64,000 nucleotides of DNA from Collinsella sp. (GTDB lineage Bacteria > Actinomycetota > Coriobacteriia > Coriobacteriales > Coriobacteriaceae), in contig JAUMSH010000076.1 of NCBI GenBank assembly GCA_031292915.1, positions 1 to 64,000 on the forward strand, read 5' to 3'. Under the pieces are notes generated by a model. The model had not been told where the DNA came from. It ran no database searches and saw only the letters and a list, made by a program, of their open reading frames with translations. Below, piece after piece: positions 56,438 through 64,000 of this stretch; position 1 is the first letter of the stretch, and each line of letters begins with the position of its first letter. The position numbers and the translations under genes were made by a program.

Positions 56438-57901
56438 ATGACGAAGACCAAGGCACAGCAAATTATGGCGGCAACCGAGGTTCGCGCGGCAGACGACGTC
56501 ACCGCGGCCATCCAGGATATCGCCGCCGAGTTCGAACCCTACATCATCAAGCAGCGCCGGCACTTCCATAAGCACCCGGAGCTGAGCCTTGCCGAGGAGC
56601 GCACGACTTCCGACATCGCCAACCAGCTCGACGCCATGAATATCCCCTACGAGCGCCCGCTCAAGACGGGCCTGGTAGCGACGCTTCGCGGTACCGCGCC
56701 CGATGCCTACCGCGAGGACGGCACGCCGCGCCGCCGCATCCTGCTGCGCGCCGACATCGACGCCCTGCCTGTCACCGAGCAGACCGGCGAGGAGTTCGCC
56801 AGCGTCAACGAGGGCTGCATGCACGCCTGCGGTCACGACTGCCATATCGCCATGATGCTCGGCACGCTGCAGATTCTGCGCCACATGACCGATGACATCC
56901 ACGGCGAGATTCGCATCGTATTCCAGCCCAGCGAGGAAAACGGCCAGGGCGCCAAGCTCATGATCGGCACGGGCGTACTCGACGGCGTCGACGGCGCCTA
57001 CGCCACGCACATCTGGAGCGAGGTCGATGCCGGCACCGTAAGCTGCGAGCCCGGCCCGCGCATGGCAAACACCGACTGGTTCCGCATCGACGTCCGCGGC
57101 ACCTCGTGCCATGGCGCCATGCCCCAGCGCGGCCACGACGCCGTTATGGTTGCCGCCGAAATCGTCAACGCCCTGCAGACCATCGTCTCGCGCGAGATTA
57201 GCCCCTACGAACCCGCCGTCATCACCGTCGGCGAGCTGCATGGCGGCACCGCGCGCAACGTTATCGCCGGCACGGCGTACCTCGCCGGCACGGTACGCAC
57301 CTATGGCGACAAGACGCATGAAGAGATGCCCGAACTTATGCGCCGCATCGTGGAGCACACCGCGGCTGCTCTGGGCGCCGAGGCCGAACTCACCGACTAC
57401 ACCATCGCCAACTACAAGGTCGAAAACGATGCCGCCTCGAGCGAGCGCTGCCGCCAAGCTGTGCTCAAGTGCCTGGGTCCCGCGGGCGAGGGCCATTACC
57501 GCGGTACGCTTTCGGGCGAGGACTTCTCGGAGTACCTGCGCCGCGTACCGGGCGTGCTCGCCTTTGTTGGCACGCGCAACCCCCAGATTGGCGCCACCTA
57601 TGCCCAGCACTCCTGCTTCTATAAGATCGACGAGAGCGTGCTCGCCAAGGGCTCCATGGTAGCCGCTCAGTATGCCATCGACTTTTTGGCCGAGCCCACG
57701 CAAGAAGAGCTCGACGGCCCCACGATCGCCGCGGTTGCCGAGACCAATCCCGACCTGGCAGCCAAGCTGCGCTCTGCCAAGGCAACGGCCGCCGAGGCCC
57801 GCGACGCCATGCACGACGCCCGCACCGCCCGCCATGCCGCCATCAAGGGCATCCACGATGCGCGGGCTGCCGCTCGCCACGAGGAGAAGCGCGACGAGTA
57901 G
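56438..57901 (+). CDS. M20-family metallopeptidase / amidohydrolase
   Basis: The 487-residue protein is an M20D-type amidohydrolase (IAA-amino-acid hydrolase/aminoacylase-like). It has LLRADIDALPVTEQTG near residue 105, MHACGHDCHIAMMLG near 128, the catalytic FQPSEENGQGAKLMI near 170 and the dimerisation domain with GTSCHGAMPQRGHDAV. The last 45 residues (SAKATAAEARDAMHDART and onward) are an extra charged, Ala-rich helix not usual for the family. ATG 56438 follows AAGGAG at 11-nt spacing. The substrate is unknown. It ends 37 bp before a strong bidirectional terminator. Confidence 0.9.
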   Translation: MTKTKAQQIMAATEVRAADDVTAAIQDIAAEFEPYIIKQRRHFHKHPELSLAEERTTSDIANQLDAMNIPYERPLKTGLVATLRGTAPDAYREDGTPRRRILLRADIDALPVTEQTGEEFASVNEGCMHACGHDCHIAMMLGTLQILRHMTDDIHGEIRIVFQPSEENGQGAKLMIGTGVLDGVDGAYATHIWSEVDAGTVSCEPGPRMANTDWFRIDVRGTSCHGAMPQRGHDAVMVAAEIVNALQTIVSREISPYEPAVITVGELHGGTARNVIAGTAYLAGTVRTYGDKTHEEMPELMRRIVEHTAAALGAEAELTDYTIANYKVENDAASSERCRQAVLKCLGPAGEGHYRGTLSGEDFSEYLRRVPGVLAFVGTRNPQIGATYAQHSCFYKIDESVLAKGSMVAAQYAIDFLAEPTQEELDGPTIAAVAETNPDLAAKLRSAKATAAEARDAMHDARTARHAAIKGIHDARAAARHEEKRDE

Positions 57902-57937
57902 CCGTCACGCCCACCCATAACAACCTGGCCAGAGCAA

Positions 57938-57974
57938 AGCGGGGGCGAACGTTATCTCAACGTTCGCCCCCGCT
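57938..57974. terminator. Bidirectional terminator between convergent M20 and DUF2752 genes
   Basis: AGCGGGGGCGAACGTT and AACGTTCGCCCCCGCT are perfect 16-bp arms around ATCTC. Both strands have some T residues after the stem. Confidence 0.75.
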
Positions 57975-58007
57975 TATGTGTCGACCGCTTTTCTAGCGCA
58001 TCCTCCG

Positions 58008-58505
58008 TTACGACAGGTAAGAGCGAAGGATGGTGAGCCAGCGTGGGGTTTCGAGGTGGATGATATCGGTGGGAACTCCGGCGGGAGCGTGACCACCAAA
58101 GAGCAGGCCCGCGTCTGCCGGGTTGATAAGGCGCACGATCCATACGGCGACGACCAGCACGCACAGAACAATAACCGCAATGTCGATGCCACGCTTTAGC
58201 TTGCTCGATGCCACCTCCTCGCGCACGAACGCGAGCACAAACGCAATCGGCACCACCCAAAACAGCGGATGGTAGGCAAAGGCCGCCGCATAATCGAGGC
58301 GCAGTGCTGCCAGCCAGGCCCTCGTCATGCCACATCCCGGACAGGGAATGCCCGTCATCAGGCGAAACACGCAGCCGATATCGAGCAGGTAGAGTGCGAG
58401 CCAGGCGACAAAGAGCACGCCGATGCAAGAAAGGGCGCGACGAATGAGCTCCGCCGCGCCCTTATGTCCCTGAGTATTACTCACGACGACTTGATCGTTA
58501 GGCAC
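58008..58505 (-). CDS. DUF2752 membrane protein
   Basis: The 165-residue protein has the DUF2752 core CVFRLMTGIPCPGCGMTRAWLAALRLDYAAAFAYHPLF between two hydrophobic segments and ends with one more helix. The PCPGCGMTR motif is the family hallmark; function is unknown. The start is a GTG at 58503-58505 that overlaps the stop of the DUF4234 gene, so translation is coupled. Confidence 0.85.
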   Translation of the reverse strand: MPNDQVVVSNTQGHKGAAELIRRALSCIGVLFVAWLALYLLDIGCVFRLMTGIPCPGCGMTRAWLAALRLDYAAAFAYHPLFWVVPIAFVLAFVREEVASSKLKRGIDIAVIVLCVLVVAVWIVRLINPADAGLLFGGHAPAGVPTDIIHLETPRWLTILRSYLS

Positions 58506-59175
58506 GCACGCCGAGACGGGTGTTGTAGACCGTAGCCATTGCGTTGGTGTTCTTGATGATGATGTTCATGGCAAAGATGGGACCAAGGCCGCACAGGAGC
58601 GCACCGACAATCTGCCACATAAGAATGGTGGTGCCGTTCTCCTGGAACACCAGGCCATAGCGAGGGGCGTTGGCCTGCAGGCGGTTACCGATCTTATAGT
58701 ACCAGTAGAGGGCATAGAAACCGCAGGTCACAAACGACAGCAAGATGAACGCGGCAATGCCCGGCGTGAAATCGCCATCCTCCTGGCACATGGTATTGAT
58801 GTCGCGAGCCAGGCAGTAGAGGAAGTAATACGAATAGATGCCGCAGGTCACGATAGAAAGCAGGAGCCAGCCAATCACGCTACGGTCGGTCTTAATCGGA
58901 GCATAGCCCATCGGGGCAGGTGCAGGCTGCTGAACGTACTGCTGCTGCCCGGCGTACTGCTGCTGCCCGGCGTATTGCTGCTGAGGCTGAGGCTGAACTG
59001 CCTGAACCGGAGTGGGCTGAATCTGCGTGGGCTGCGGAGCAGGCTGGGGCTGAGGTGCAGGCTGTGGCGCGGGCTGCGGAGCAGGAGCAGCGGAAGCGGC
59101 ACCGACGGCAGAACCGCAGACGGGGCAGAATTTGGCATCATCCGAAATGGGAGAACCACAAGTGGGACAGAACAT
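58498..59175 (-). CDS. Zinc-ribbon DUF4234 membrane protein
   Basis: The 225-residue protein starts with a zinc ribbon MFCPTCGSPISDDAKFCPVCG (two CxxC pairs), then a Pro/Gln/Ala-rich linker (about 30-95) with AGQQQY repeats, then the DUF4234 domain: SVIGWLLLSIVTCGIYSYYFLY, FILLSFVTCGFYALYWYYKIGNRL and a final hydrophobic helix. The linker suggests the ribbon reaches away from the membrane. Function unknown. It is coupled to DUF2752 and shares its zinc-ribbon-plus-linker design with the next gene upstream (59371-60732). Confidence 0.83.
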   Translation of the reverse strand: MFCPTCGSPISDDAKFCPVCGSAVGAASAAPAPQPAPQPAPQPQPAPQPTQIQPTPVQAVQPQPQQQYAGQQQYAGQQQYVQQPAPAPMGYAPIKTDRSVIGWLLLSIVTCGIYSYYFLYCLARDINTMCQEDGDFTPGIAAFILLSFVTCGFYALYWYYKIGNRLQANAPRYGLVFQENGTTILMWQIVGALLCGLGPIFAMNIIIKNTNAMATVYNTRLGVRA

Positions 59176-59326
59176 AAGCCTCTCCTTTTCCTAAGGCGTT
59201 GCACGCCTTCAAACCTTACACGTCTATGTTCTCAACAATAGCCGCGACGTTGTTGCGCAACATTGGCCAATTTCCGAGAAATTTTGCTGCAACCGTTTTC
59301 CCAGGCATTTTCTTGCTTTCGCAATA

Positions 59327-59363
59327 GAAAAAGGCACCCCGGGCTCAGTTGCCCAGGGCGCCT
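59327..59363 (-). terminator. Terminator after the large zinc-ribbon membrane protein gene
   Basis: AGGCACCCCGGGC and GCCCAGGGCGCCT pair (one mismatch, one wobble) around TCAGTT; on the minus strand TTTTTCT follows. Confidence 0.82.
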
Positions 59364-59370
59364 CGACCGA

Positions 59371-60732
59371 CTATTCGGTTTGATTGTTTTCGGCAGCAGG
59401 ATTATCGCCCGGCTCATCCGCCGGCGTGGCAAGGGCATCCCAATCGGGCTCCGCAGGCGTCGCCTCGGGCGCCGGTGCAGGTGCAGGTGCCGGGGCAGGT
59501 GCAGGAGCGGGTGCAGGGGCAGGTGCCGGAGCAGGTGCAGGGGCAGGTGCCGGAGCAGGCGCAGCACCAGTGGCGGCCGTGGGATTGAATCCCGCAGGAG
59601 CAGGCTTCCTCTCACCCGGGAGCACAAACGTCAGGACGTCGTCGGTATCCTCGTCGGACCACTCGCTGGCATGGCGTGCCGCCCAATAGCCAACGGCGCG
59701 ATACTTGAGCATCTTGCCAAACACAGTCAGGAACACCGTGACAAAGGCAACGATCATCAAGAACAGAATGAGCGTGATGCCGCCGCCCTCGATGATTGCC
59801 TCTATGCCCGACGGGCGAGAATAGTAGCCATAATAGCCGTAGCTGCTAATTTCCAGCTCGGCGATAAAGCCAAAGAGGGCAGTGAAGACCCACGTGATAA
59901 TGTTCGACACGATGCCCGTCAAAAACTCGGGAAGAATCGAGGCGCAGAACAGCTTGCCCAGGTTGGCCTTATAGGACTTCCAAACCTTCTCGAGCGAGAA
60001 CGCGCTTTCCACGCGCCCCGCGACGGCAAAGTGCATCACGGCAGCATCGCCAAACATCTTAAAGAAGATGCCCAGTACCACCGACACGATCATGGCAAAG
60101 ACGAGCAGGCCCATCGACCCGATGAGTGCGCCCTCGAGGCCGCTCGAACCGAAGTAATAGTACGAACCAACGGCACCGATCACAGCGCTCTCAAGCACCG
60201 AGAACACCACGCCAATCACCGGAATAATGGCCACGAACTCGAGCACACCGGTAATGACAGACGAGAAAATGCCCAATCCAAACGAGGTCGAGCGCAGCAG
60301 CGGACGCTCCATGCCGTTATCATCCTTGAGCGACAGGTCACGACCCCACTCGATGGCAAAGCCCGCGCCGCACACGCTTGCCACGTACGCGAGCAAAAAG
60401 CCAATGGCCGCTGCGATACCGCCGATAACGGGGATAAACAGCACCAGCACCGAGACAACACAGATCAGCGCCGGCAAAAAGGCGATTTGGCATACGCGAA
60501 CCAAGGCGCCGGGAACCTTGAGCATGTCGTTGAAGGCCTGAGCCATGCAACCCTTGGGCGCGTTCATAGCCGGCTGGGGCGCAACGAACGGCTGCGGCTG
60601 CGGCTGGGCAAACGGCTGAGGTTGAGCTTGCGGAGCGGGGCCGGCGGCCTTGACCTCGTTATTAGGGGCACCACACACGCCGCAGAACTTGTCGTTATCG
60701 CCCATGGGGGCGCCACACTGCGAACAGAACAT
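59371..60732 (-). CDS. Zinc-ribbon polytopic membrane protein with Ala-Pro repeat tail
   Basis: The 453-residue protein begins MFCSQCGAPMGDNDKFCGVCGAPN (zinc ribbon), followed by a Gln/Pro linker (about 28-58) and about eight hydrophobic segments to residue 350 resembling DUF4013/glycerophosphoryl-type membrane domains, with repeated Gly/Ile-rich stretches. The C-terminus carries a long Ala-Pro dipeptide repeat (about 390-430) and an acidic end. ATG 60732 is chosen for GAAGGG; an alternative ATG lies 9 bp upstream. Function unknown. The Ala-Pro region may span the cell wall or form a rigid rod. Confidence 0.7.
   Translation of the reverse strand: MFCSQCGAPMGDNDKFCGVCGAPNNEVKAAGPAPQAQPQPFAQPQPQPFVAPQPAMNAPKGCMAQAFNDMLKVPGALVRVCQIAFLPALICVVSVLVLFIPVIGGIAAAIGFLLAYVASVCGAGFAIEWGRDLSLKDDNGMERPLLRSTSFGLGIFSSVITGVLEFVAIIPVIGVVFSVLESAVIGAVGSYYYFGSSGLEGALIGSMGLLVFAMIVSVVLGIFFKMFGDAAVMHFAVAGRVESAFSLEKVWKSYKANLGKLFCASILPEFLTGIVSNIITWVFTALFGFIAELEISSYGYYGYYSRPSGIEAIIEGGGITLILFLMIVAFVTVFLTVFGKMLKYRAVGYWAARHASEWSDEDTDDVLTFVLPGERKPAPAGFNPTAATGAAPAPAPAPAPAPAPAPAPAPAPAPAPAPAPAPEATPAEPDWDALATPADEPGDNPAAENNQTE
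59465..59572. repeat. Ala-Pro-encoding low-complexity DNA repeat
   Basis: Short GGTGCA/GGAGCA/GGGGCA hexamer-type repeats (in the plus-strand view) encode about 18 Ala-Pro dipeptides near the end of the zinc-ribbon protein. Length variation between strains is likely because the units are near-identical. Confidence 0.85.
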
Positions 60733-60883
60733 CGAAATCATCCCTTCGTATCTAAAGCAAATCACCTGGATCGCAAACGATGTCTTTGGCAACATTATCG
60801 CCTAATGTGGGGACAAATACCCCAAGATGACCGATTTGCAACGTGGGTGGCTTTATTCCAATGATTCGAAGGGTACATCCGCG

Positions 60884-61906
60884 CTAGTTCGTGCCGCGGA
60901 AGCCCTTGCCGACGATTTCGGAGCTATCGACGATGGTGATGAAGGCGCCAGGGTCAATCTCGCGGGCATAGCGGCGCAGTTGCACTGCCTCGCGACGGCT
61001 CAGCACGCTCATGATCACCGTGACGCACTTGCCCGAGAAAGCGCCGTAGCCACGGCTGATCGTTGCCGTGCGGTTGAGATGCTTGACAATAAACTCCTCG
61101 ACTTTAAGGGGCTCGGAGCAAATGATCGTGCAGACCTTACGAAGGTGAATGCTCTCGATAGCCTTGTCGACCACAAGCGTCTTGGCAAACAGACCGAGCA
61201 CGCAGTACAGACCGACGCGCGGGCCATACAGGAAAGCCGCGATGGTCACGATGCCGATATCGACCAGCAACAGGGCACGGCCGATCTCAAGCGTCGTGCG
61301 GCGTTTGAGAATCATGGCAAGGATGTCGGTACCGCCCGTCGAGGCGCCAATGTCAAAGACAATGGCACTGCCCAGCGCCGGCAAGATGACGGCAAAACAC
61401 AGGTCGAGCCACATATCGCCCGTCATCGAAACATCCGTCGGAATGAAGAGCTCAAACAGCGAGACGTAGGCCGAAAGCGCAAACGAGGCAAAGACACTCC
61501 AAAGGATTGCCTTGCGCTCCAAAAAGATAAAACCCAGGATGACCAGGACCGCGTTGATAATCCACATAAAGACGCCGACGGGCAGAGTCGGGAACAGCGT
61601 AGAAAGAATGACCGACACGCCCGAGGTGCCGCCGAAGGCAAAGTGATTGGGGGTTTTAAAGGCCACGATGGCAAAGGCCGTGAGGACCAGGCCCAGATTG
61701 AGCTCGGCAAAAAAGCGCGGAAAGCCTGGTTCCTGGCTGCGCTTGCGGCCGGCACGCTCGCCACGTTCGATATCCTCGCGACCGACAACGCGCTCCATCG
61801 GCACCACCGGAGGACGATGCATCTCCTCGGCGGCACGCGACGCCGCCTCTGCCGCAGCGGCTTCAATCGCCCATGCCTTGCTTTCGGTCTCGTGTTCGTC
61901 GGCCAT
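60884..61906 (-). CDS. YitT/DUF161 family membrane protein with DUF2179 domain
   Basis: The 340-residue protein has an unusually long, charged, Ala/Glu-rich N-terminus (about 1-70), five hydrophobic segments typical of YitT (FGGTSGVSVILS, GASTGGTDILAMIL) and the C-terminal DUF2179 domain (TIICSEPLKVEEFIVKHLNRTATI, PGAFITIVDSSEIVGKGF). The family has unknown function. It stands alone between the zinc-ribbon gene and asp23. Confidence 0.88.
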   Translation of the reverse strand: MADEHETESKAWAIEAAAAEAASRAAEEMHRPPVVPMERVVGREDIERGERAGRKRSQEPGFPRFFAELNLGLVLTAFAIVAFKTPNHFAFGGTSGVSVILSTLFPTLPVGVFMWIINAVLVILGFIFLERKAILWSVFASFALSAYVSLFELFIPTDVSMTGDMWLDLCFAVILPALGSAIVFDIGASTGGTDILAMILKRRTTLEIGRALLLVDIGIVTIAAFLYGPRVGLYCVLGLFAKTLVVDKAIESIHLRKVCTIICSEPLKVEEFIVKHLNRTATISRGYGAFSGKCVTVIMSVLSRREAVQLRRYAREIDPGAFITIVDSSEIVGKGFRGTN

Positions 61907-62020
61907 TACGGCAACCCCTCGTTAACAATTTGGAAACAATGCGCCCATTAGGGTAACGCGGAACGCGAAGATTGCAACCCTTAGTTAGACGAGCGGTATG
62001 CCTGCATCGGGGGCATATAG

Positions 62021-62062
62021 AAAACGGTCGACCGCACTTTTGCTTGCGCGGTCGACCGTTTA
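62021..62062 (-). terminator. Hairpin terminator after asp23
   Basis: AAACGGTCGACCGC and GCGGTCGACCGTTT are perfect 14-bp arms around a 12-base loop; on the minus strand TCTATA follows. It lies about 50 bp past the asp23 stop, beyond the repeat hairpin. Confidence 0.7.
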
Positions 62063-62078
62063 GCGTTTTCGCAGGTAA

Positions 62079-62115
62079 AACCTATCGAAACAAACCTGTC
62101 CCTATTTGGTAGGTT
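62079..62115 (-). repeat. GGGACAGGTT-loop hairpin, copy 3 (after asp23)
   Basis: Arms AACCTATCGAAA (62079-62090) and TATTTGGTAGGTT (62103-62115) pair imperfectly; the minus-strand loop is GGGACAGGTTTG. The inner arm overlaps the asp23 stop codon, as in copies 1 and 2. Confidence 0.7.
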
Positions 62116-62638
62116 ACTCGTGCTGGCTGGTGCGGTGCTCGTACTCCTCGGGGGTGATGACATCCTCGATGCGCAGGTTGACGCCTGCCACCTCAAGGCC
62201 GGTCATCGCGGCCAGACGCTCGGTGACGCGCGCCTTAACGTCGTCAAAGATCGCAGGCGCATAGGCACCGTACTCGATGATGACCGAGATATTGACGACC
62301 ACGCGGTTGTCGTCGGTGACCTCGACCGTCACGCCCTTGGTCAGGTTCTCGGCACCAAACTGTTCCTGCACAAAGTGCATAAGGTTGCCCTTCATGCCCA
62401 GGACGTGCGGCACCTCGCGGGTGGCCATGGCGACGATCTTCTCGATCACGCCGTTGGAATAGGTCAGCGAGTCCTCGGACTCGTCCGCCTCCTCGTCCAT
62501 CTCCTCGTTGTCCTCGTCCGTATCGGACTCGGCCTCGACGAGTGCCTCGTCCTCGAGCGTCACGTCCCCGGCATCGGCGACGGCCTCATTCGCCTCGAGC
62601 TCGGTATCGGCCACATCGACCTTCGTGTTAAAAGCCAT
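62114..62638 (-). CDS. Asp23/Gls24 family envelope stress protein
   Basis: The 174-residue protein has a very acidic N-terminus (about 1-58, EDNEEMDEEADESEDS) and then the Asp23 domain: YSNGVIEKIVAMATREVPHVLGMKG, TKGVTVEVTDDNRVVVNISVIIEYG and VAGVNLRIEDVITPEE. Asp23 proteins coat the membrane inner face through the anchor AmaP and respond to envelope stress. AmaP and DUF2273 genes lie immediately upstream on the same strand, supporting the assignment. The acidic tail is longer than in Staphylococcus Asp23. Confidence 0.92.
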   Translation of the reverse strand: MAFNTKVDVADTELEANEAVADAGDVTLEDEALVEAESDTDEDNEEMDEEADESEDSLTYSNGVIEKIVAMATREVPHVLGMKGNLMHFVQEQFGAENLTKGVTVEVTDDNRVVVNISVIIEYGAYAPAIFDDVKARVTERLAAMTGLEVAGVNLRIEDVITPEEYEHRTSQHE

Positions 62639-62682
62639 GGTTCCTCCTTATGCCTGCCGCAGATGCGACAGTCGAATTCATA

Positions 62683-63060
62683 TTAGCGGCCGCTAAACAG
62701 ACGGCCGAAGAAGTTGACGATACCGTTCTCGCCGTCGCGAATCTGGCCGATCACGGCGCCGATCAGCACAAAGAATGCGATGACGAGCGTGTCCCACAGA
62801 CCCAACGTAAGTACCAGCACGGCGAGGATAAAGCCTGCCAAGGCGCCGAGCGTAGTATTGGGGTGGCGCACGGCGTAGCTCCAGATAGCAGCGCCCGTAC
62901 CTTTGATGAGACCCATGGCCTCGTCAAAGTCGTTGGCGGCGCTGTCGTGCTGCTCGCCGGCCTCGGGCTTGGTGTCGGCGGACTCGCCTGCCGGCGTAGC
63001 GTTCTGGTCGATCGTCAGGCGCGGCGTGCGGGCGGTCTTGTCTTGGTTGGTATCACTCAC
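62683..63060 (-). CDS. DUF2273 small membrane protein
   Basis: The 125-residue protein has a polar N-terminus (about 1-60) and two adjacent hydrophobic helices (PNTTLGALAGFILAVLVLTLG, LWDTLVIAFFVLIGAVIGQIRDGE) matching DUF2273 proteins found in Asp23/AmaP operons. The start is a GTG at 63058-63060, overlapping the amaP stop by 8 bases; a much longer in-frame extension upstream has no homology and overlaps amaP. It probably helps anchor Asp23. Confidence 0.8.
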   Translation of the reverse strand: MSDTNQDKTARTPRLTIDQNATPAGESADTKPEAGEQHDSAANDFDEAMGLIKGTGAAIWSYAVRHPNTTLGALAGFILAVLVLTLGLWDTLVIAFFVLIGAVIGQIRDGENGIVNFFGRLFSGR

Positions 63061-63598
63061 CGGAAACCTCCACGGTCTGGACGGTAGTCTTGGACGGCAA
63101 AAAACGGACGCGCGCGGTCGTGCCCGGCGTGCCGAGCATGGTGTCGCAGGCCTTCTCGATGCGCTGCTGCATCGCGGCTGCAAGGGAGGCCACGTCCCGG
63201 TCGTCGAGCGCGATGGCTTCGACCTTAAAACGAACGCGCGATTCGTCGGAGCCTTGAACGCGCGCCTCGATATGCTCAACCATCACGCGATCATCGCACT
63301 CTGCCGCGGCACGGGCGCACGAGGAAAGCGCTGCGAGCGTGACCTCGATATTGCGCTCCCCCGCCGGATGCACGCAGGACGGCTCGCGGCGCGCGAACAT
63401 CAGGCGGAAAAAACCGATGAGCACGCCAAGTGCCACAATAGCGGCGCACACCGTAACGACGACGCGAGGCATGGTGTCACGCAACAGCAGCATAAAGCGA
63501 TACGTATACGGTCCCCAGAACTGGCAGGCAAGCGTACCCAGCGCCACGATGGCGGCGGCAAGATACACGATCGCTAGGGCTCGTTTGAGTACGCGCAC
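63053..63598 (-). CDS. AmaP-like alkaline shock membrane anchor protein
   Basis: The 181-residue protein begins MRVLKRALAIVYLAAAIVALG, has two membrane helices (about 8-30 and 50-72) and then a soluble Asp23-like domain (about 85-181) containing GERNIEVTLAALSSCARAAAE and VRFKVEAIALDDRDVASLAAAMQQRIEKA. AmaP tethers Asp23 to the membrane. I start at a GTG (63596-63598) preceded by AAGGGAG at six-base spacing; the ATGs at 63646-63649 overlap the TATAAT box and lack a Shine-Dalgarno. It heads the amaP-DUF2273-asp23 operon. Confidence 0.8.
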   Translation of the reverse strand: MRVLKRALAIVYLAAAIVALGTLACQFWGPYTYRFMLLLRDTMPRVVVTVCAAIVALGVLIGFFRLMFARREPSCVHPAGERNIEVTLAALSSCARAAAECDDRVMVEHIEARVQGSDESRVRFKVEAIALDDRDVASLAAAMQQRIEKACDTMLGTPGTTARVRFLPSKTTVQTVEVSGE

Positions 63599-63650
63599 GC
63601 GCGCTCCCTTCAGGTTTCGGTCCACAGAATGCAAAACGGCTCGCATCATT

Positions 63651-63694
63651 ATAAAAGAGCCGGGTCCGGTGCTGTACGCACGCGGATCCGGCTC
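63651..63694 (-). terminator. Terminator after yebC
   Basis: GAGCCGG-A-TCCG and CGGA-C-CCGGCTC pair around a 14-base loop; on the minus strand TTTTATAAT follows. The TATAAT immediately after may serve as the amaP -10 element. Confidence 0.8.
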
Positions 63695-63763
63695 ATCTAT
63701 TCCACGAGGCTTGCATGCTCGCTTCATTATGCCCAGATATGCACGGCTTAACCCGTGCAGGCG

Positions 63764-64000
63764 CTACTCCTCCTCGAGGGCAGCGATGACCTCGTCGGTC
63801 ATGTCCATGGTGCTGTAGACGTCCTGGACGTCGTCGAGCTCCTCGAGACGGTCGATGAGGCGCTGGACCTTCTTGGCGTCGGTACCGGAGACCTCGGTCG
63901 GGGTAGTCGGGACCATGGTGGTCTCGGAGCCCTTGACCTGGACGCCCTGCTCCTCGAGCGCCTTGGAGACAGCCATGACGTCGTTAGCAGCGGTCCAGAC
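63764..64000 (-). CDS. yebC: YebC/PmpR family regulator, C-terminal part
   Basis: Only the last 78 residues are in the window; the gene continues past 64000. They read WTAANDVMAVSKALEEQGVQVKGSETTMVPTTPTEVSG, then DAKKVQRLIDRLEELDDVQDVYSTMDM, which is the C-terminal domain of YebC proteins. Members act as transcription regulators or, as shown for relatives, help ribosomes through proline stretches. It ends before a terminator. Confidence 0.92.
   Translation of the reverse strand, partial: VWTAANDVMAVSKALEEQGVQVKGSETTMVPTTPTEVSGTDAKKVQRLIDRLEELDDVQDVYSTMDMTDEVIAALEEE

Noticed and set aside
56276..57880. In-frame upstream extension of the amidohydrolase across the M20 gene
   Set aside because: The region is fully occupied by the well-supported M20 peptidase on the other strand, and the amidohydrolase family begins near MRHIDRIIRSKN at 56269.

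Overview
The window reads as chromosomal DNA of a high-GC Gram-positive gut actinobacterium, most likely a Collinsella-like member of the Coriobacteriia. I base this on overall GC near 60%, the order tuf-rpmG-tRNA-Trp-secE, the argCJBD cluster, the MEP isoprenoid genes, the AmaP/DUF2273/Asp23 cluster and the general protein style. The genus is an inference; no rRNA gene is present to settle it. Most genes lie on the minus strand and almost all are conserved housekeeping genes. The more variable material lies at 2.0-8.3 kb, 14.8-16.6 kb, around 26-29.5 kb, and in the intergenic spaces.

Layout: 0-2 kb holds a translation operon (tRNA-Tyr, tRNA-Thr, tRNA-Met, tuf, rpmG, tRNA-Trp, then the start of secE). 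2.4-6.2 kb is an AT-richer sugar locus (RpiR regulator, divergent from a GH1 beta-glucosidase and a beta-glucoside PTS EIIBC), bracketed by near-identical 30-bp direct repeats. 7-8.3 kb holds a single-protein HTH-HipA-like kinase with twin upstream operators. 8.4-13.9 kb runs disA-ispD-ispF-cysS, followed by rlmB-yacP, on the minus strand. 14-14.8 kb is mntP under a yybP-ykoY manganese riboswitch. 14.9-16.6 kb is a hipBA toxin-antitoxin pair. 16.7-21.1 kb holds pepD and clpC. 21.3-26.4 kb is a 1,479-residue acyl-CoA dehydratase activase/HgdB-like fusion, coupled to a TetR regulator and preceded by a perfect palindrome.

26.6-41.6 kb carries a DUF2798 membrane protein, a ThrE-like exporter, lysS (with a C-terminal tRNA-binding domain), greA, tatA, tRNA-Pro, ispE, veg, dtd, rdgB, rph, murI, a HAD phosphatase, murE and asnB. 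41.7-47.1 kb has tRNA-Val and the arginine operon argCJBD. 47.3-51.7 kb has two tandem FMN-binding split-barrel proteins and a complete riboflavin ECF transporter (ribU-ecfAA-ecfT) under an FMN riboswitch. 52-54.2 kb is groESL. 54.6-57.9 kb has an amidohydrolase and a divergent M20 peptidase. 58-61.9 kb has zinc-ribbon/DUF4234/DUF2752 membrane proteins and a YitT protein. 62-64 kb has asp23-DUF2273-amaP and the 3' part of a yebC gene.

The most unusual layer is the noncoding one. There are several families of palindromic intergenic elements: (a) three hairpins with a conserved GGGACAGGTT loop but different stems, each abutting the stop codon of the upstream gene; (b) two 67-bp elements with matching terminal inverted repeats; (c) three GTTACGCGG hairpins, two of them in a tandem duplication; (d) three very large inverted repeats of 72, 143 and 211 bp; and (e) a pair of 45-bp dyads exactly 80 bp apart. 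These look like a repeat ecology of this lineage and are the part least explained by known features.
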